Origin: Marinomonas spartinae
GTDB taxonomy: Bacteria > Pseudomonadota > Gammaproteobacteria > Pseudomonadales > Marinomonadaceae
Reading direction: 5' to 3'
Assembly (NCBI RefSeq): GCF_900089775.1
Contig: NZ_FLOB01000004.1
Location: forward strand, 1 to 64,000
DNA: 64,000 bases
In this document: one piece after another, positions 44,035 to 52,826 of the stretch
Position numbering within the stretch: position 1 is the stretch's first letter
Layout: each line of letters opens with the position of its first letter
Made by a program: the position numbers and the translations under genes
The notes under the pieces: generated by a model
Databases searched by the model: none
Seen by the model: the letters and a program-made list of their open reading frames with translations, nothing else
Told to the model about the DNA's origin: nothing

Positions 44035-46065
44035 TTAAATCTTAAAGCTTCCGACCTGTTCCTCCAACCCATTGTAGAGACTTGAAATTCGTGTTGATTG
44101 GCTGCTAATGAGCTGAGAGATCTCTTGAATGCTGTCGGTTTGTTCTTGGAGTGATGCTAAGTTTTGGTTAATTTCGTTGGCAACGGTGGATTGTTCTTGG
44201 GTAGCTTGAGCGGTTTGTGATGCCATATCCTGAACTTTGTTGAACGATTCCGTTAAGGCGTTGAAAACTTTGGTGACCTCATTAAAGTTGTCGGCGGTAT
44301 GATTTGCATTGGACTGACTGTTTTGAATAGACAGAGACGATTTTTGTACGTTTTCACGAAGTTGAGTGATCATGGCTTCGATTTCGTTAGTACTGTCTTG
44401 TGTTCGGGTCGCAAGTGTTCGAACCTCATCAGCAACGACAGCAAACCCTCGTCCTTGCTCACCGGCGCGAGCGGCTTCGATAGCTGCGTTTAAGGCCAAT
44501 AAGTTGGTTTGCTCTGCAATGCTGCGGATGACTTCCAAAACCGAAGCAATGGCTTCCGAGCTTTTTTCAAGTTCGTTGGAACGGGATAAGTCTTCGGCAA
44601 TGTCTTTTACTAAATTGGACATGGCATTTTGAGAATCATTGACCGCTTTGAGGCCATTTTTCGTTAATTGGTTTGAGGTTTTCGCCTCTGCTGCTGTATT
44701 ACTTGCGATCTCCTCCATCGATTGGTTAGACATATTCATTTCGTGACCTGCGCTGACAATGGACTCTGACGCCGCGACCAATGCATCGGTAATCCTCCCG
44801 GTTTTATCGGAGACGGTATTAAGTTCACTGGTCGTGTCCCCCAAGGCAAAGGATTCTTTTTGGATATGACTGATGATGGTGCGTAATTTCTCTAAGAAAT
44901 TATCGAACTCATTAGACAGATCCCCCAGTTCATCTTTAGAAGATGAGTTGATACGCTGAGTTAAGTCGCCATCACCTTCTGAAATCTCTTTAATCCGCTG
45001 GGTGATGCTTTCAACGCTTTTTGTCAGCTTTAATGGAATGATGTAACCGACAACGAGAGCAATCGCGAAGGAGATCAGTAGAATGATCTTCGCAATGTTT
45101 TGGTATTCTTGAACTTTCTGCTCTACATCGACTTGTAGGTCGTGGGAGCGTTCTCTTACGGATTCGCCTGCTTTGTCTAACAAATCACGAATGGCAGAAA
45201 ATTTTTCTTCCATTTGCTTGAATCCTTTTGGCTCTTTGTTGCTGCCTGCCGAGTAAGTATTGATTAAGTCTGTACTGTCAGCCAGCCACTGACTAAATTG
45301 CACATCAAAATTACCGAAAGGCTTTGTGAGATTTGGCTCGTTTTTAAGATAGGTGCGATAGGTGTTAAAGCGTTGAATGACCTGTTTTGCATTGTTTTGA
45401 AACTCAGCTTTATTTTCTTGAAATTCGCCAATGTGATTGATGATTTTTTGTTGGGCCAAGCGGGCCTGATAAAGATCTCGGTCAGCACTCAATACTTCTG
45501 TGATAGCTTCTAGGTAGCGTTCTAAGCTCTGAGCACTAAGGCTTTGCATATTTTCTGTGCTACTGGCGAAGTCATGAAGGCTTTCACCTGCTTTATCGAG
45601 CGTATTACGTAGCTTAAAAAACTGCTTATCTATCTCTACCACGGGGGATGGTGTGGCCGCTTGGCTGGTGCTAAGAAGTGATTGGCTTACATTTAGCCAC
45701 TCTTTATAGAGGCGATCAAAATCTGCAAAAGGCTCTAGGACTGCTTTCGGTTCATCAGCTAAGTATTCCCGATATTTTTGAAATCGATCGAATACTTGCT
45801 GGGCATTTTCTGTAAAGGTGTCACGATTTTTTTGAGGGTTGCCCTGATTAAAAAAAAGTTGCTCTTGCGCTAAGCGTGCTTGGTAAATGTCTCGATCGGC
45901 ATTTAACACCACCGACATGGCTTCAAAATAGTGACTGGTTTGCTTTTTTAAAATGCTGCTTTGATAACTGCTTATGATTGCGTTAAATGCAAATAAACCG
46001 GCGAGAATCAAAGATAGGGCAATAATGGGGAGCATCATTTTGATTCGAATTGATTGTGTTCGCAT
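44035..46065 (-). CDS. Methyl-accepting chemotaxis protein with duplicated helical sensor (HBM-like)
   Basis: A 676-aa protein: TM1 near 10-30, a large periplasmic all-helical region (about 31-320), TM2 near 326-346, HAMP, then the signalling domain with tip [36 protein letters not shown]. The periplasmic region contains two copies of the same module: [16 protein letters not shown] and [16 protein letters not shown], each followed by FQKYREYL / [20 protein letters not shown] / [12 protein letters not shown] and [10 protein letters not shown] / [10 protein letters not shown]. It resembles helical bimodular (HBM) sensors that bind organic acids. It is divergent from the Pho-box operon. Confidence 0.9.
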   Translation of the reverse strand: MRTQSIRIKMMLPIIALSLILAGLFAFNAIISSYQSSILKKQTSHYFEAMSVVLNADRDIYQARLAQEQLFFNQGNPQKNRDTFTENAQQVFDRFQKYREYLADEPKAVLEPFADFDRLYKEWLNVSQSLLSTSQAATPSPVVEIDKQFFKLRNTLDKAGESLHDFASSTENMQSLSAQSLERYLEAITEVLSADRDLYQARLAQQKIINHIGEFQENKAEFQNNAKQVIQRFNTYRTYLKNEPNLTKPFGNFDVQFSQWLADSTDLINTYSAGSNKEPKGFKQMEEKFSAIRDLLDKAGESVRERSHDLQVDVEQKVQEYQNIAKIILLISFAIALVVGYIIPLKLTKSVESITQRIKEISEGDGDLTQRINSSSKDELGDLSNEFDNFLEKLRTIISHIQKESFALGDTTSELNTVSDKTGRITDALVAASESIVSAGHEMNMSNQSMEEIASNTAAEAKTSNQLTKNGLKAVNDSQNAMSNLVKDIAEDLSRSNELEKSSEAIASVLEVIRSIAEQTNLLALNAAIEAARAGEQGRGFAVVADEVRTLATRTQDSTNEIEAMITQLRENVQKSSLSIQNSQSNANHTADNFNEVTKVFNALTESFNKVQDMASQTAQATQEQSTVANEINQNLASLQEQTDSIQEISQLISSQSTRISSLYNGLEEQVGSFKI

Positions 46066-46455
46066 AACTTAATAATCCTTTATACAGCCAATTTTATCAT
46101 TAACCATAGACTAAATATGGGAAACGGCCATAGAAAGACGGTAAGTTATCATCAGAAATTGTGTTGTGTTTGTTGCGAAAAGCTAAGGTTTAAGCACTGT
46201 GTATATGATAAGAAAAAGCTGTTTTTTTGCTGTGTCAGAATAGGGGGGTGAAAAAAAACTGATTATTTTTTGTTCTCTTTTGTGTGGCTTTTTGCTATGA
46301 AATAAATGCGTTTCTGTCGTTAAAATTCAAAAAATAATGATATCTTGCGGCTAAAATCTTTTAACTTCTGGTTAGCTGTCTTTTTTTGTCATGAATTTGT
46401 CATGGTGGGTTCTTATACTGCGCTGCATCTAGTGGGGTAAAGAAGGCTCATTCCT
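46066..46455. other. Intergenic region between the HBM chemoreceptor and the Pho-box operon
   Basis: 390 bp without a gene. It holds the divergent promoters; the only strong element I find is the Pho box and -10 at 46386-46419. I did not find a convincing LacI-type operator. Confidence 0.5.
46386..46419 (+). promoter_or_regulatory. Pho box and -10, PhoB-activated promoter
   Basis: TTGTCAT (46386-46392), GAAT, TTGTCAT (46397-46403) is two 7-base repeats at 11-bp spacing, matching the PhoB consensus CTGTCAT-N4-CTGTCAT with one difference in each half. TATACT at 46414-46419 stands 10 bases after the box, the spacing of E. coli Pho promoters, where the box replaces the -35. Downstream is a LacI regulator and a phosphodiester-related ABC operon. 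Confidence 0.8.
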
Positions 46456-47478
46456 ATGAATATCAAAGATGTGGCGGCGTTAGCAGGGGTGTCTCCTGCA
46501 AGTGTATCGCGATGTTTGAATAATACAGGTCCGATGAGCAAGGCGACTCGCGACCGTATTGAGAAAGTGGTCGCATTGACAGGATATGATACGGGCCGAA
46601 CATCGAATCAGGTTGAGTGGAATCAAAACCCGACCATTGGTGTCATGATTCCTAGTTTGCTAAACCCCGTTTTTTCTGAAATTGTTGCGGGCATTCAAAA
46701 GCGAGCACGACATTTTGGTTATTCTGTTATCGTCGTGGATACGCAATATGAGCGTTGTCTTGAAAAACAAGCCATTATCGACCTCATTCGCCAACGCGTC
46801 GCTGGCGTGATTTTGACGACGACATCGGTGGATGATAATGACGCCTTATCTTTACTAAGGGAGTTTCGTTTCCCTTTTTGTCTTGTTCATAATCAATCAG
46901 TAAACGAGCCTTGTGTCTTTGTGGATAATTATCAAGCAGGCAGAGAGGTTGCAGCGCATTTTTTGTCTCTTGGTCATACAAAAGTCGGCATGGTGGCTGG
47001 CCGTTTTCTGTCTTCTGATCGAGCTAAGCAACGTTATGTAGGATTTACCGATTTTCTGCAAGAGCATTCTTCTGAGATCTCCAGTCAATTGATTGAAGTG
47101 GATCAATATGCCCTGACACCTTTTGATCAAACCCAATCGTCTTTTTTTGATTCCCCAAGTGCGCCGACAGCTTGGTTTTGCAGTAACGATTTGTTGGCGT
47201 TAAAGCTGGTGAATCATCTCAAGTCAAAAGGTGTGGCTGTGCCAGAAGCGGTATCAGTAGTGGGGTTTGACGGCATGGCTTTGGGGCAGATTCTTTACCC
47301 TCCATTAGCAACAATTCAAGTACCACACCACGATATGGGATTGTGTGCAGTGGATTTGCTGTTTAACGCCAAGCACAAAACGGCGTTTCCTTTAGCAAGA
47401 CAATTAGATTACCAAACCCACTTTGTGGGAACCGTGGCTGAACGTCATCAGCCATCCAACATGCGAAGCGTTCAATAA
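46456..47478 (+). CDS. LacI family transcriptional regulator
   Basis: A 340-aa protein with DNA-binding helices at the N-terminus: IKDVAALAGVSPASVSRCLNNTG (residues 3-25) and the hinge. The ligand domain includes GVMIPSLLNPVFSEIVAGIQKRA, TTTSVDDNDALSL and WFCSNDLLALKLVNHLKSKGVAVPEAVSVVGFDG. It is the first gene after the Pho box and is followed after 31 bases by the binding-protein gene, so it is both phosphate-controlled and likely an operon-specific regulator sensing the imported compound. Confidence 0.92.
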   Translation: MNIKDVAALAGVSPASVSRCLNNTGPMSKATRDRIEKVVALTGYDTGRTSNQVEWNQNPTIGVMIPSLLNPVFSEIVAGIQKRARHFGYSVIVVDTQYERCLEKQAIIDLIRQRVAGVILTTTSVDDNDALSLLREFRFPFCLVHNQSVNEPCVFVDNYQAGREVAAHFLSLGHTKVGMVAGRFLSSDRAKQRYVGFTDFLQEHSSEISSQLIEVDQYALTPFDQTQSSFFDSPSAPTAWFCSNDLLALKLVNHLKSKGVAVPEAVSVVGFDGMALGQILYPPLATIQVPHHDMGLCAVDLLFNAKHKTAFPLARQLDYQTHFVGTVAERHQPSNMRSVQ

Positions 47479-47509
47479 GAAACGTTCTTTTAAAGAGAAG
47501 GAGAAAGTT

Positions 47510-48517
47510 GTGAGTATCTTAAAGCAGTTTACTAAACTGGCGGTCCTATCTTTAGGGTTGACCGCAGGAGCGTCTTACGCAGCGGATGCGATTTGTTATA
47601 ACTGTCCACCTGAGTGGGCTAATTGGGGGGGGCAGCTGCAGCTGATCAAAAAAGACCTAGGTATTTCTATCCCAATGGATAATAAAAACTCAGGTCAGGC
47701 GTTATCGCAATTGGTGGCTGAAAAAAACAGTCCTGTTGCTGATGTGGTTTATTACGGTGTGTCGTTTGGTATCAAAGCCGCTGAAAAGGGGGTTGTTGCA
47801 TCATATAAACCCAAAAATTGGGATAAAATTCCCAAAGGATTGAAAGACCCTAAAGGGCGCTGGTTCGCCATCCATTCTGGAACCATTGGTTTTTTTGTTA
47901 ACAAAGATGCTCTAGATGGTCGTCCTGTTCCACAGTCTTGGAAAGACCTTTTGAAGCCAGAATATAAAGGTATGATTGGTTATCTTGATCCGACCAGTGC
48001 CTTTGTGGGTTATGCCAGTGCCGTGGCGATTAATCAGTCGTTTGGTGGCAATATGAGCAATTTTACCCCCGCCATCAATTACTTTAAAAAATTAGCCAAG
48101 AACGATCCGATTGTCCCCAAACAAACGGCTTACGCCCGCGTGATTTCTGGTGAGATTCCGATTCTGCTGGATTATGACTTCAATGCCTACCGTGCGAAAT
48201 ACAAAGACGGGGCGAATGTGCAGTTTGTGATTCCTAAAGAGGGCTCCATTGTGGTGCCTTACGTGATGAGCGAAGTCAAGAATGCACCACATCCTAAATT
48301 GGCTCATAAAATTTTAGACTTTGTCTTGTCTGATAAAGGGCAGCGTCTATGGGCTGAGGCCTATCTCCGTCCTGTCATTGCCTCTGCTATGACTCCAGAA
48401 ATCGAGAAAAAATTCTTACCTGAGTCAGATTATAAACGAGCTAAACCCGTCAACTTCGCGAAAATGGCAGCCGCCCAGAATGGGTTTGCTCAGCGTTATT
48501 TAAACGAAGTTCATTAA
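47510..48517 (+). CDS. ABC transporter substrate-binding protein (spermidine/phosphodiester type)
   Basis: The start is GTG at 47510 with AAGGAG seven bases upstream; longer readings start inside the regulator gene. A signal peptide (ends ASYAADA) is followed by CYNCPPEWANWGGQL, an unusual opening with two close cysteines. SQLVAEKNSPVADVVYYGVSFG and VPQSWKDLLKPEYKGMIGYLDPTSA are typical of group-1 extracellular binding proteins. The ligand is unknown; the phosphodiesterase at the end of the operon suggests a phosphodiester. 335 aa. Upstream context contains a Pho box. Confidence 0.9.
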   Translation: MSILKQFTKLAVLSLGLTAGASYAADAICYNCPPEWANWGGQLQLIKKDLGISIPMDNKNSGQALSQLVAEKNSPVADVVYYGVSFGIKAAEKGVVASYKPKNWDKIPKGLKDPKGRWFAIHSGTIGFFVNKDALDGRPVPQSWKDLLKPEYKGMIGYLDPTSAFVGYASAVAINQSFGGNMSNFTPAINYFKKLAKNDPIVPKQTAYARVISGEIPILLDYDFNAYRAKYKDGANVQFVIPKEGSIVVPYVMSEVKNAPHPKLAHKILDFVLSDKGQRLWAEAYLRPVIASAMTPEIEKKFLPESDYKRAKPVNFAKMAAAQNGFAQRYLNEVH

Positions 48518-48527
48518 GACCATCACG

Positions 48528-48557
48528 AAAAGAGCGGAGTGCGCATGCCGCTCTTTT
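48528..48557 (+). terminator. Intercistronic hairpin after the binding-protein gene
   Basis: A 10-bp perfect stem (AAAAGAGCGG with CCGCTCTTTT) has a 10-base loop and is followed by TA-rich sequence, 11 bases past the stop. As it lies inside the operon, it probably acts as partial attenuator or 3'-end protection. Confidence 0.8.
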
Positions 48558-48597
48558 TATTTCATTTTCTTGAACTATCTCGCAACGAAGCGTTTTT

Positions 48598-49410
48598 ATG
48601 AAGAAAAATAGGCAATATATTTTATTGATGATTCCTGCGCTGGTTGTCAGCTTAGCGTTTTTTTTGCTGCCAATGGCGAAGCTGGTATGGCTATCTTTTG
48701 CGAAACAGCATGGCATCAGTTATTGGTACATTTTGACTAAACCAATGTATTTAAGCAGTTTGTGGTCAACCTTTTGGCTGTCTACCGTGGTTACCCTAGC
48801 CAGTTTGATCATTGCCACCATTGTTGGTTTGTTTTTGACTCGCCATGACTTCAAAGGCAAATCTATATTGGTTGCTATGTTGAGCTTTCCTTTGGTGTTC
48901 CCTGGGGTCGTCATTGGCTTTTTTGTCATTATGTTGGCAGGGCGACAAGGTTTGCTCGCTGAGTTGAGTCTTGCATTAACAGACGAACGGTGGACGCTCG
49001 CTTATTCTATTTCGGGCCTTTTTATTGGTTATTTGTATTTCTCTATTCCTCGCGTGGTACTGACGGTAATGGGCGCGGCGGAGAAGTTGGATGATAATTT
49101 GATTGAAGCGGGACGTTCCCTAGGAGCAAATCGTTGGCAGTTACTCCGGGATGTGACATTACCCGCACTGACTCCAGGTTTAATTTCGTCTGGCTCTATT
49201 TGCTTTGCTACCTCCATGGGGGCGTTTGGGACCGCTTTTACCTTGGCAACCAATCTCAATGTCTTGCCGATGACGATCTATACCGAATTTACCTTAAATG
49301 CGAATTTCGCTATGGCGGCCGCATTGAGTTTAATTCTTGGCTTTATTACTTGGGTATGTTTGACCATTGCGCGGCGTCAAGGTGGTTCGTCGTTAGGGAT
49401 GGGAGGTTAA
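48598..49410 (+). CDS. ABC transporter permease (first subunit)
   Basis: A 270-aa membrane protein with about six helices. The ATPase-contact loop is LDDNLIEAGRSLGANRWQLLRDVTLPALTPGL (about residues 162-193), the EAA motif of the PotB-like family. It follows the hairpin after the binding-protein gene and precedes the second permease by one base, so the pair is a heterodimer. Ribosome site is weak. Confidence 0.92.
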   Translation: MKKNRQYILLMIPALVVSLAFFLLPMAKLVWLSFAKQHGISYWYILTKPMYLSSLWSTFWLSTVVTLASLIIATIVGLFLTRHDFKGKSILVAMLSFPLVFPGVVIGFFVIMLAGRQGLLAELSLALTDERWTLAYSISGLFIGYLYFSIPRVVLTVMGAAEKLDDNLIEAGRSLGANRWQLLRDVTLPALTPGLISSGSICFATSMGAFGTAFTLATNLNVLPMTIYTEFTLNANFAMAAALSLILGFITWVCLTIARRQGGSSLGMGG

Positions 49411-49411
49411 T

Positions 49412-50200
49412 ATGAAAAAGGGCGTGTTTTTTTATTTGCAATTGGCCTTCACTTTATTGATTTGTGCTTTCTTAATCGTGCCCGTTTTTATGTCAATCAC
49501 GGCAGGCCTGACCAATAACTATTTTGTTGGTATTAAAAGTGGCTTGACCTTTCGTTGGGTCGAGCAGGTATGGGATATGTATTCCAATACCATTTGGCTA
49601 ACCATGAAAATTGCCTTGGTAACAACCTTGGTCAATCTTTGTGTGGGTGTGCCTTGTGCCTACTATTTGGCGCGCACTCGAAGCAAATTATCGGCCTTTT
49701 TAGATGAGTGTTTAACCTTACCCATTGCCATCCCAGGTATGGCGATTGCGCTGGGGCTGATCTCTGTATACGGCGGTATCACTGAGTTTCGCATGAGCTG
49801 GTCGTTTATTTTAGTGGGTCATGTGATTTTTACTTTGCCCTTTATGGTGAAGTCCGTCTTAGCGGTTTTGCAAAGCATTAATTTCCGCGTATTGGAAGAA
49901 GGGGCCGCCAGTCTAGGGGCGAGTTTTTGGCAGCGTTTTTTTCATGTCATCGTGCCCAATTGCAAAACAGGTATCGTGAGCGGCATCTTGATGACCCTGA
50001 CCTTGTCAGCAGGGGAGTTTAATTTAACCTGGATGTTGCATACGCCATTGACGAAAACCTTGCCCGTTGGCTTGGCGGATTCTTATGCTTCTATGCGGTT
50101 GGAAGTCAGCTCCGCTTACACCTTGATTTTCCTTGGTATGATTTTGCCTTTATTGATTGCCGCGCAATTTCTGAACCGTCGACCCAAGCGTAGCGCGTAG
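49412..50200 (+). CDS. ABC transporter permease (second subunit)
   Basis: A 262-aa PotC-like permease with about six helices. The EAA loop is FRVLEEGAASLGASFWQRFFHVIVPNCKTGI (about residues 152-182). A strong GGGAGG precedes the ATG, which lies one base after the first permease's stop. LDECLTLPIAIPGMAIALGLI is typical of this subunit. Confidence 0.92.
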   Translation: MKKGVFFYLQLAFTLLICAFLIVPVFMSITAGLTNNYFVGIKSGLTFRWVEQVWDMYSNTIWLTMKIALVTTLVNLCVGVPCAYYLARTRSKLSAFLDECLTLPIAIPGMAIALGLISVYGGITEFRMSWSFILVGHVIFTLPFMVKSVLAVLQSINFRVLEEGAASLGASFWQRFFHVIVPNCKTGIVSGILMTLTLSAGEFNLTWMLHTPLTKTLPVGLADSYASMRLEVSSAYTLIFLGMILPLLIAAQFLNRRPKRSA

Positions 50201-50223
50201 TTCGCATTAAACAGCCTTTATGA

Positions 50224-51327
50224 ATGAATAAGATGAGTAACACAATGAAAAATGCATCAACGAGTGTGGCGATTACATTAAAGCAGGTTCAGAAAACCTT
50301 TTCTGATGGCACACTGGCCTTGAAGCCTTTAGACCTTCATATTGAACAGGGTGAAATTTTAGTTTTATTAGGGCCATCAGGTTGTGGCAAAACCACCACT
50401 TTGCGTCTTATTGCTGGCTTAGAATTTTGTGATCAGGGTGGTCAAATTCTGTTTGGTGAGCGGGATGTCACTCAGATAGCCATCGAACAGCGTCGTGTTG
50501 GTATGGTCTTTCAATCCTATGCACTGTTTCCCAATATGGATGTGAGTGAAAATATTGCTTATGGCTTGCGAGTGCGTGGTGAAAATAAAGCCACCCAACA
50601 GAAAAAAGTAAACGAAATGCTAGAGTTGTTTGACTTACAACCCTATGCCCAACGTGCGATCGATCAGCTATCTGGAGGTCAGCGTCAGCGAGTGGCTTTG
50701 GCTCGTGCCATCATTACCGAGCCAGAAGTGCTTTTACTCGACGAGCCATTATCCGCTTTGGATGCTTTGTTGAAAAAACGCTTACGGACCGATATTAACG
50801 CTTTGTTAAAACGTTTGGGCATTACGGCGGTGTACGTGACGCATGACCAAGAAGAAGCCATGGCGATGGGAGATCGTATTGCTATTTTGGATCATGGCGA
50901 AATCGCCCAAATAGGGACCGCTGAAGAGATTTATTTGTCACCTAACAGCGAGTTTGTGGCTAACTTTATTGGTCAAATGAACCATTTTGATGGTTTGTTA
51001 CAAGGCCAAGCTTTGTCTTTTGGGAAGCAGTTTTTACCACTGTCTCCATCGCTGTATCAATCCTGCTCCGGAGGTAAGCGTCTTCGCTGTATGGCTCGTC
51101 CTGAAGATGTGTGTTTAATGGCGTTTGACGAGGCCACCGTTAAAGGGGCTGTGTCTCACAGTGTATTTTTAGGGGACAGAACACGAGTTTTAGTCGAAGT
51201 TGAAGGGCTGCAAGAGCCTGTGCATGTAGATTGTTTTGAGCGTAAGCGCTATACGATAGGGGATCGGGTGGGCTTAATGATTCCGCCATCACGTCTTGTG
51301 TTGTTACCCAATAGTGGTATGGAGTAA
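50224..51327 (+). CDS. ABC transporter ATP-binding protein (PotA-like)
   Basis: At 367 aa: Walker A GPSGCGKTT (about residues 50-58), Q-loop FQSYALFP, signature LSGGQRQRVALARAI, Walker B LLLDEPLSALDA, H-loop VTHDQEEA. The C-terminal TOBE domain (about 250-360) includes MARPEDVCLMAF. The start could also be a later ATG at 50233 or 50245, as the ribosome site is weak. It energises the two preceding permeases. Confidence 0.93.
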   Translation: MNKMSNTMKNASTSVAITLKQVQKTFSDGTLALKPLDLHIEQGEILVLLGPSGCGKTTTLRLIAGLEFCDQGGQILFGERDVTQIAIEQRRVGMVFQSYALFPNMDVSENIAYGLRVRGENKATQQKKVNEMLELFDLQPYAQRAIDQLSGGQRQRVALARAIITEPEVLLLDEPLSALDALLKKRLRTDINALLKRLGITAVYVTHDQEEAMAMGDRIAILDHGEIAQIGTAEEIYLSPNSEFVANFIGQMNHFDGLLQGQALSFGKQFLPLSPSLYQSCSGGKRLRCMARPEDVCLMAFDEATVKGAVSHSVFLGDRTRVLVEVEGLQEPVHVDCFERKRYTIGDRVGLMIPPSRLVLLPNSGME

Positions 51328-51332
51328 GTGCT

Positions 51333-52157
51333 ATGCTGATTGCCCAACTAACGGACCTTCATATAAAAAAACAAGGTAAAATCGCCTATCAAAAAGTGGA
51401 TACATTACAGTGTCTCAAACAGGCGGTGACGCACATTAATGGTCTCTCTCCCCAGCCAGATTGGGTGGTGGTAACAGGCGACTTAGGCGATTTTGGTGTC
51501 CCTGAAGAGTACGATGTGTTGGTACCAGAGCTAAAAAAATTGCATGCTCCCGTTAAAGTGATACCAGGGAATCACGACCATAGAGCATACCTTCGTGCTG
51601 CCTTTGAGGGTTTTTCAAGTTTTGATCATGCAGATTACTGCCACTTTTCCCATGTTGTGGATGGCTACCATTTGATAGGGCTGGACTCTTCTGTATTAGG
51701 TAAGCCATACGGACAGTTAACCCCAGACTCATTAGAGTGGTTAGCGACTCAGCTGGCCGACAAGTGTGACTTGCCAACCTTGATTTTTCTTCATCATCCG
51801 CCAATGAAGGTGGGGATTGACCATATGGATGTGCAAAAACTCCTCAATGATGATGAGTTATGGCAAGTACTTGAGCCTTATAAACAGGTAAAAGGACTAA
51901 TAGCAGGGCACTTACATCGTGCTATATACGCCACATGGAATGGTTTACCTGTGTGGGTTGGACCCTCCCATAGTCATGCGGTGACGCTGGATTTAACCCC
52001 CAATGCGCCATCAAGGTTCTCCCTCGAACCGCCTGCTATCCAGTTGTTCAAGCTGGCGCCTGATAGTATTGTGAGTCATATTAGTTACATTGAGGTCGGT
52101 GAAAAATCAGCTGGGCCGTTTCCTTTTTTTGATGAGAATAACAAGCTGATTGACTAG
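51333..52157 (+). CDS. GpdQ-like metallophosphodiesterase (class III)
   Basis: A 274-aa calcineurin-like phosphoesterase. Metal motifs: LTDLHIKK (D8, H10), VVTGDLGD (Asp), IPGNHDHR (Asn/His), FLHHPP and IAGHLHRAIY. The overall layout and the C-terminal AGPFPFFDENN match glycerophosphodiesterase GpdQ and 3',5'-cyclic-nucleotide phosphodiesterase CpdA relatives. It cleaves phosphodiesters in the cytoplasm. The ATG lies five bases after the ATPase stop, within GGAG reach. Combined with the Pho box, it likely processes an imported phosphodiester to release phosphate. Confidence 0.9.
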   Translation: MLIAQLTDLHIKKQGKIAYQKVDTLQCLKQAVTHINGLSPQPDWVVVTGDLGDFGVPEEYDVLVPELKKLHAPVKVIPGNHDHRAYLRAAFEGFSSFDHADYCHFSHVVDGYHLIGLDSSVLGKPYGQLTPDSLEWLATQLADKCDLPTLIFLHHPPMKVGIDHMDVQKLLNDDELWQVLEPYKQVKGLIAGHLHRAIYATWNGLPVWVGPSHSHAVTLDLTPNAPSRFSLEPPAIQLFKLAPDSIVSHISYIEVGEKSAGPFPFFDENNKLID

Positions 52158-52168
52158 AATAGGATAAG

Positions 52169-52206
52169 AAGCAGAAAGCACTTTAAGTCTTTCTGCTTTT
52201 TTTATT
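52169..52206 (+). terminator. Intrinsic terminator of the Pho-box operon
   Basis: A 10-bp perfect stem (AAGCAGAAAG with CTTTCTGCTT) and 10-base loop, followed by TTTTTT, lies right after the phosphodiesterase stop. Confidence 0.93.
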
Positions 52207-52238
52207 GACCTTGTTTTCAACTCACCTTTTTAACAATA

Positions 52239-52580
52239 TTGCCACGCCTTCTTTTGCCTTGGTTGTTACTGATGACTGGCTTGCCTTGTTTCTGTGTTCG
52301 ACTGACACTTGTTCACCGTACCGTAGAGTTGTTCTATGGCAATCTTAGGCAATACGAGTGTTTTGAGTATAGAGAATCGGACTGGAGCTTCGAGAGCGTC
52401 AAAGAGTTAGAGTTTGTCATTTATAACCTTGCTTGCACAACATTCACGGAGCGTCCGCAAGTGTTATGCAGTGAAGAGATATTCTTTGCTTTGATGGATG
52501 ATAAGGCTATTTGGTCGACATTCTATAGCGAGGAAATGTCAGTCTTTGAAAGAATTGGGCGTCAAATACTCCTCCAATAA
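52239..52580 (+). CDS. Hypothetical small protein or gene remnant (low confidence)
   Basis: A 113-codon reading from TTG at 52239 lacks a ribosome site. The first 30 residues are hydrophobic. From about residue 30 (VELFYGNLRQYECF...) to the C-terminus the composition is that of a soluble acidic protein. I recognise no family. It follows an intrinsic terminator and precedes a gene-free stretch, so it may be a remnant of a longer gene. An internal ATG at 52272 is an alternative start. Confidence 0.35.
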   Translation: MPRLLLPWLLLMTGLPCFCVRLTLVHRTVELFYGNLRQYECFEYRESDWSFESVKELEFVIYNLACTTFTERPQVLCSEEIFFALMDDKAIWSTFYSEEMSVFERIGRQILLQ

Positions 52581-52826
52581 ATGATTCTCTATATATCTTT
52601 ACTATAGTTAATAGAAGAGCAAGTTTTGTTGTCTTTTTATATACAAATAGACGTTCTATGTCAGCTTTTTTATAAATGAAAAAACTATAAGGATGAAGCC
52701 GTTTCCTCCTAGAATATTAAAACAAAAGGAACTATAAATTATCTTAGAAGCTTTTTTAAAAGAAGCTAAAGATATTTATATATGACTTATTATAAATAAG
52801 TTGTTTTATGTATTCGAGGGATGATT
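52581..52826. other. AT-rich intergenic stretch before the racemase-family gene
   Basis: About 245 bp, very AT-rich, with several short inverted repeats such as AAGCTTTTTTAAAAGAAGCT near 52748. I see no gene. Confidence 0.5.
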
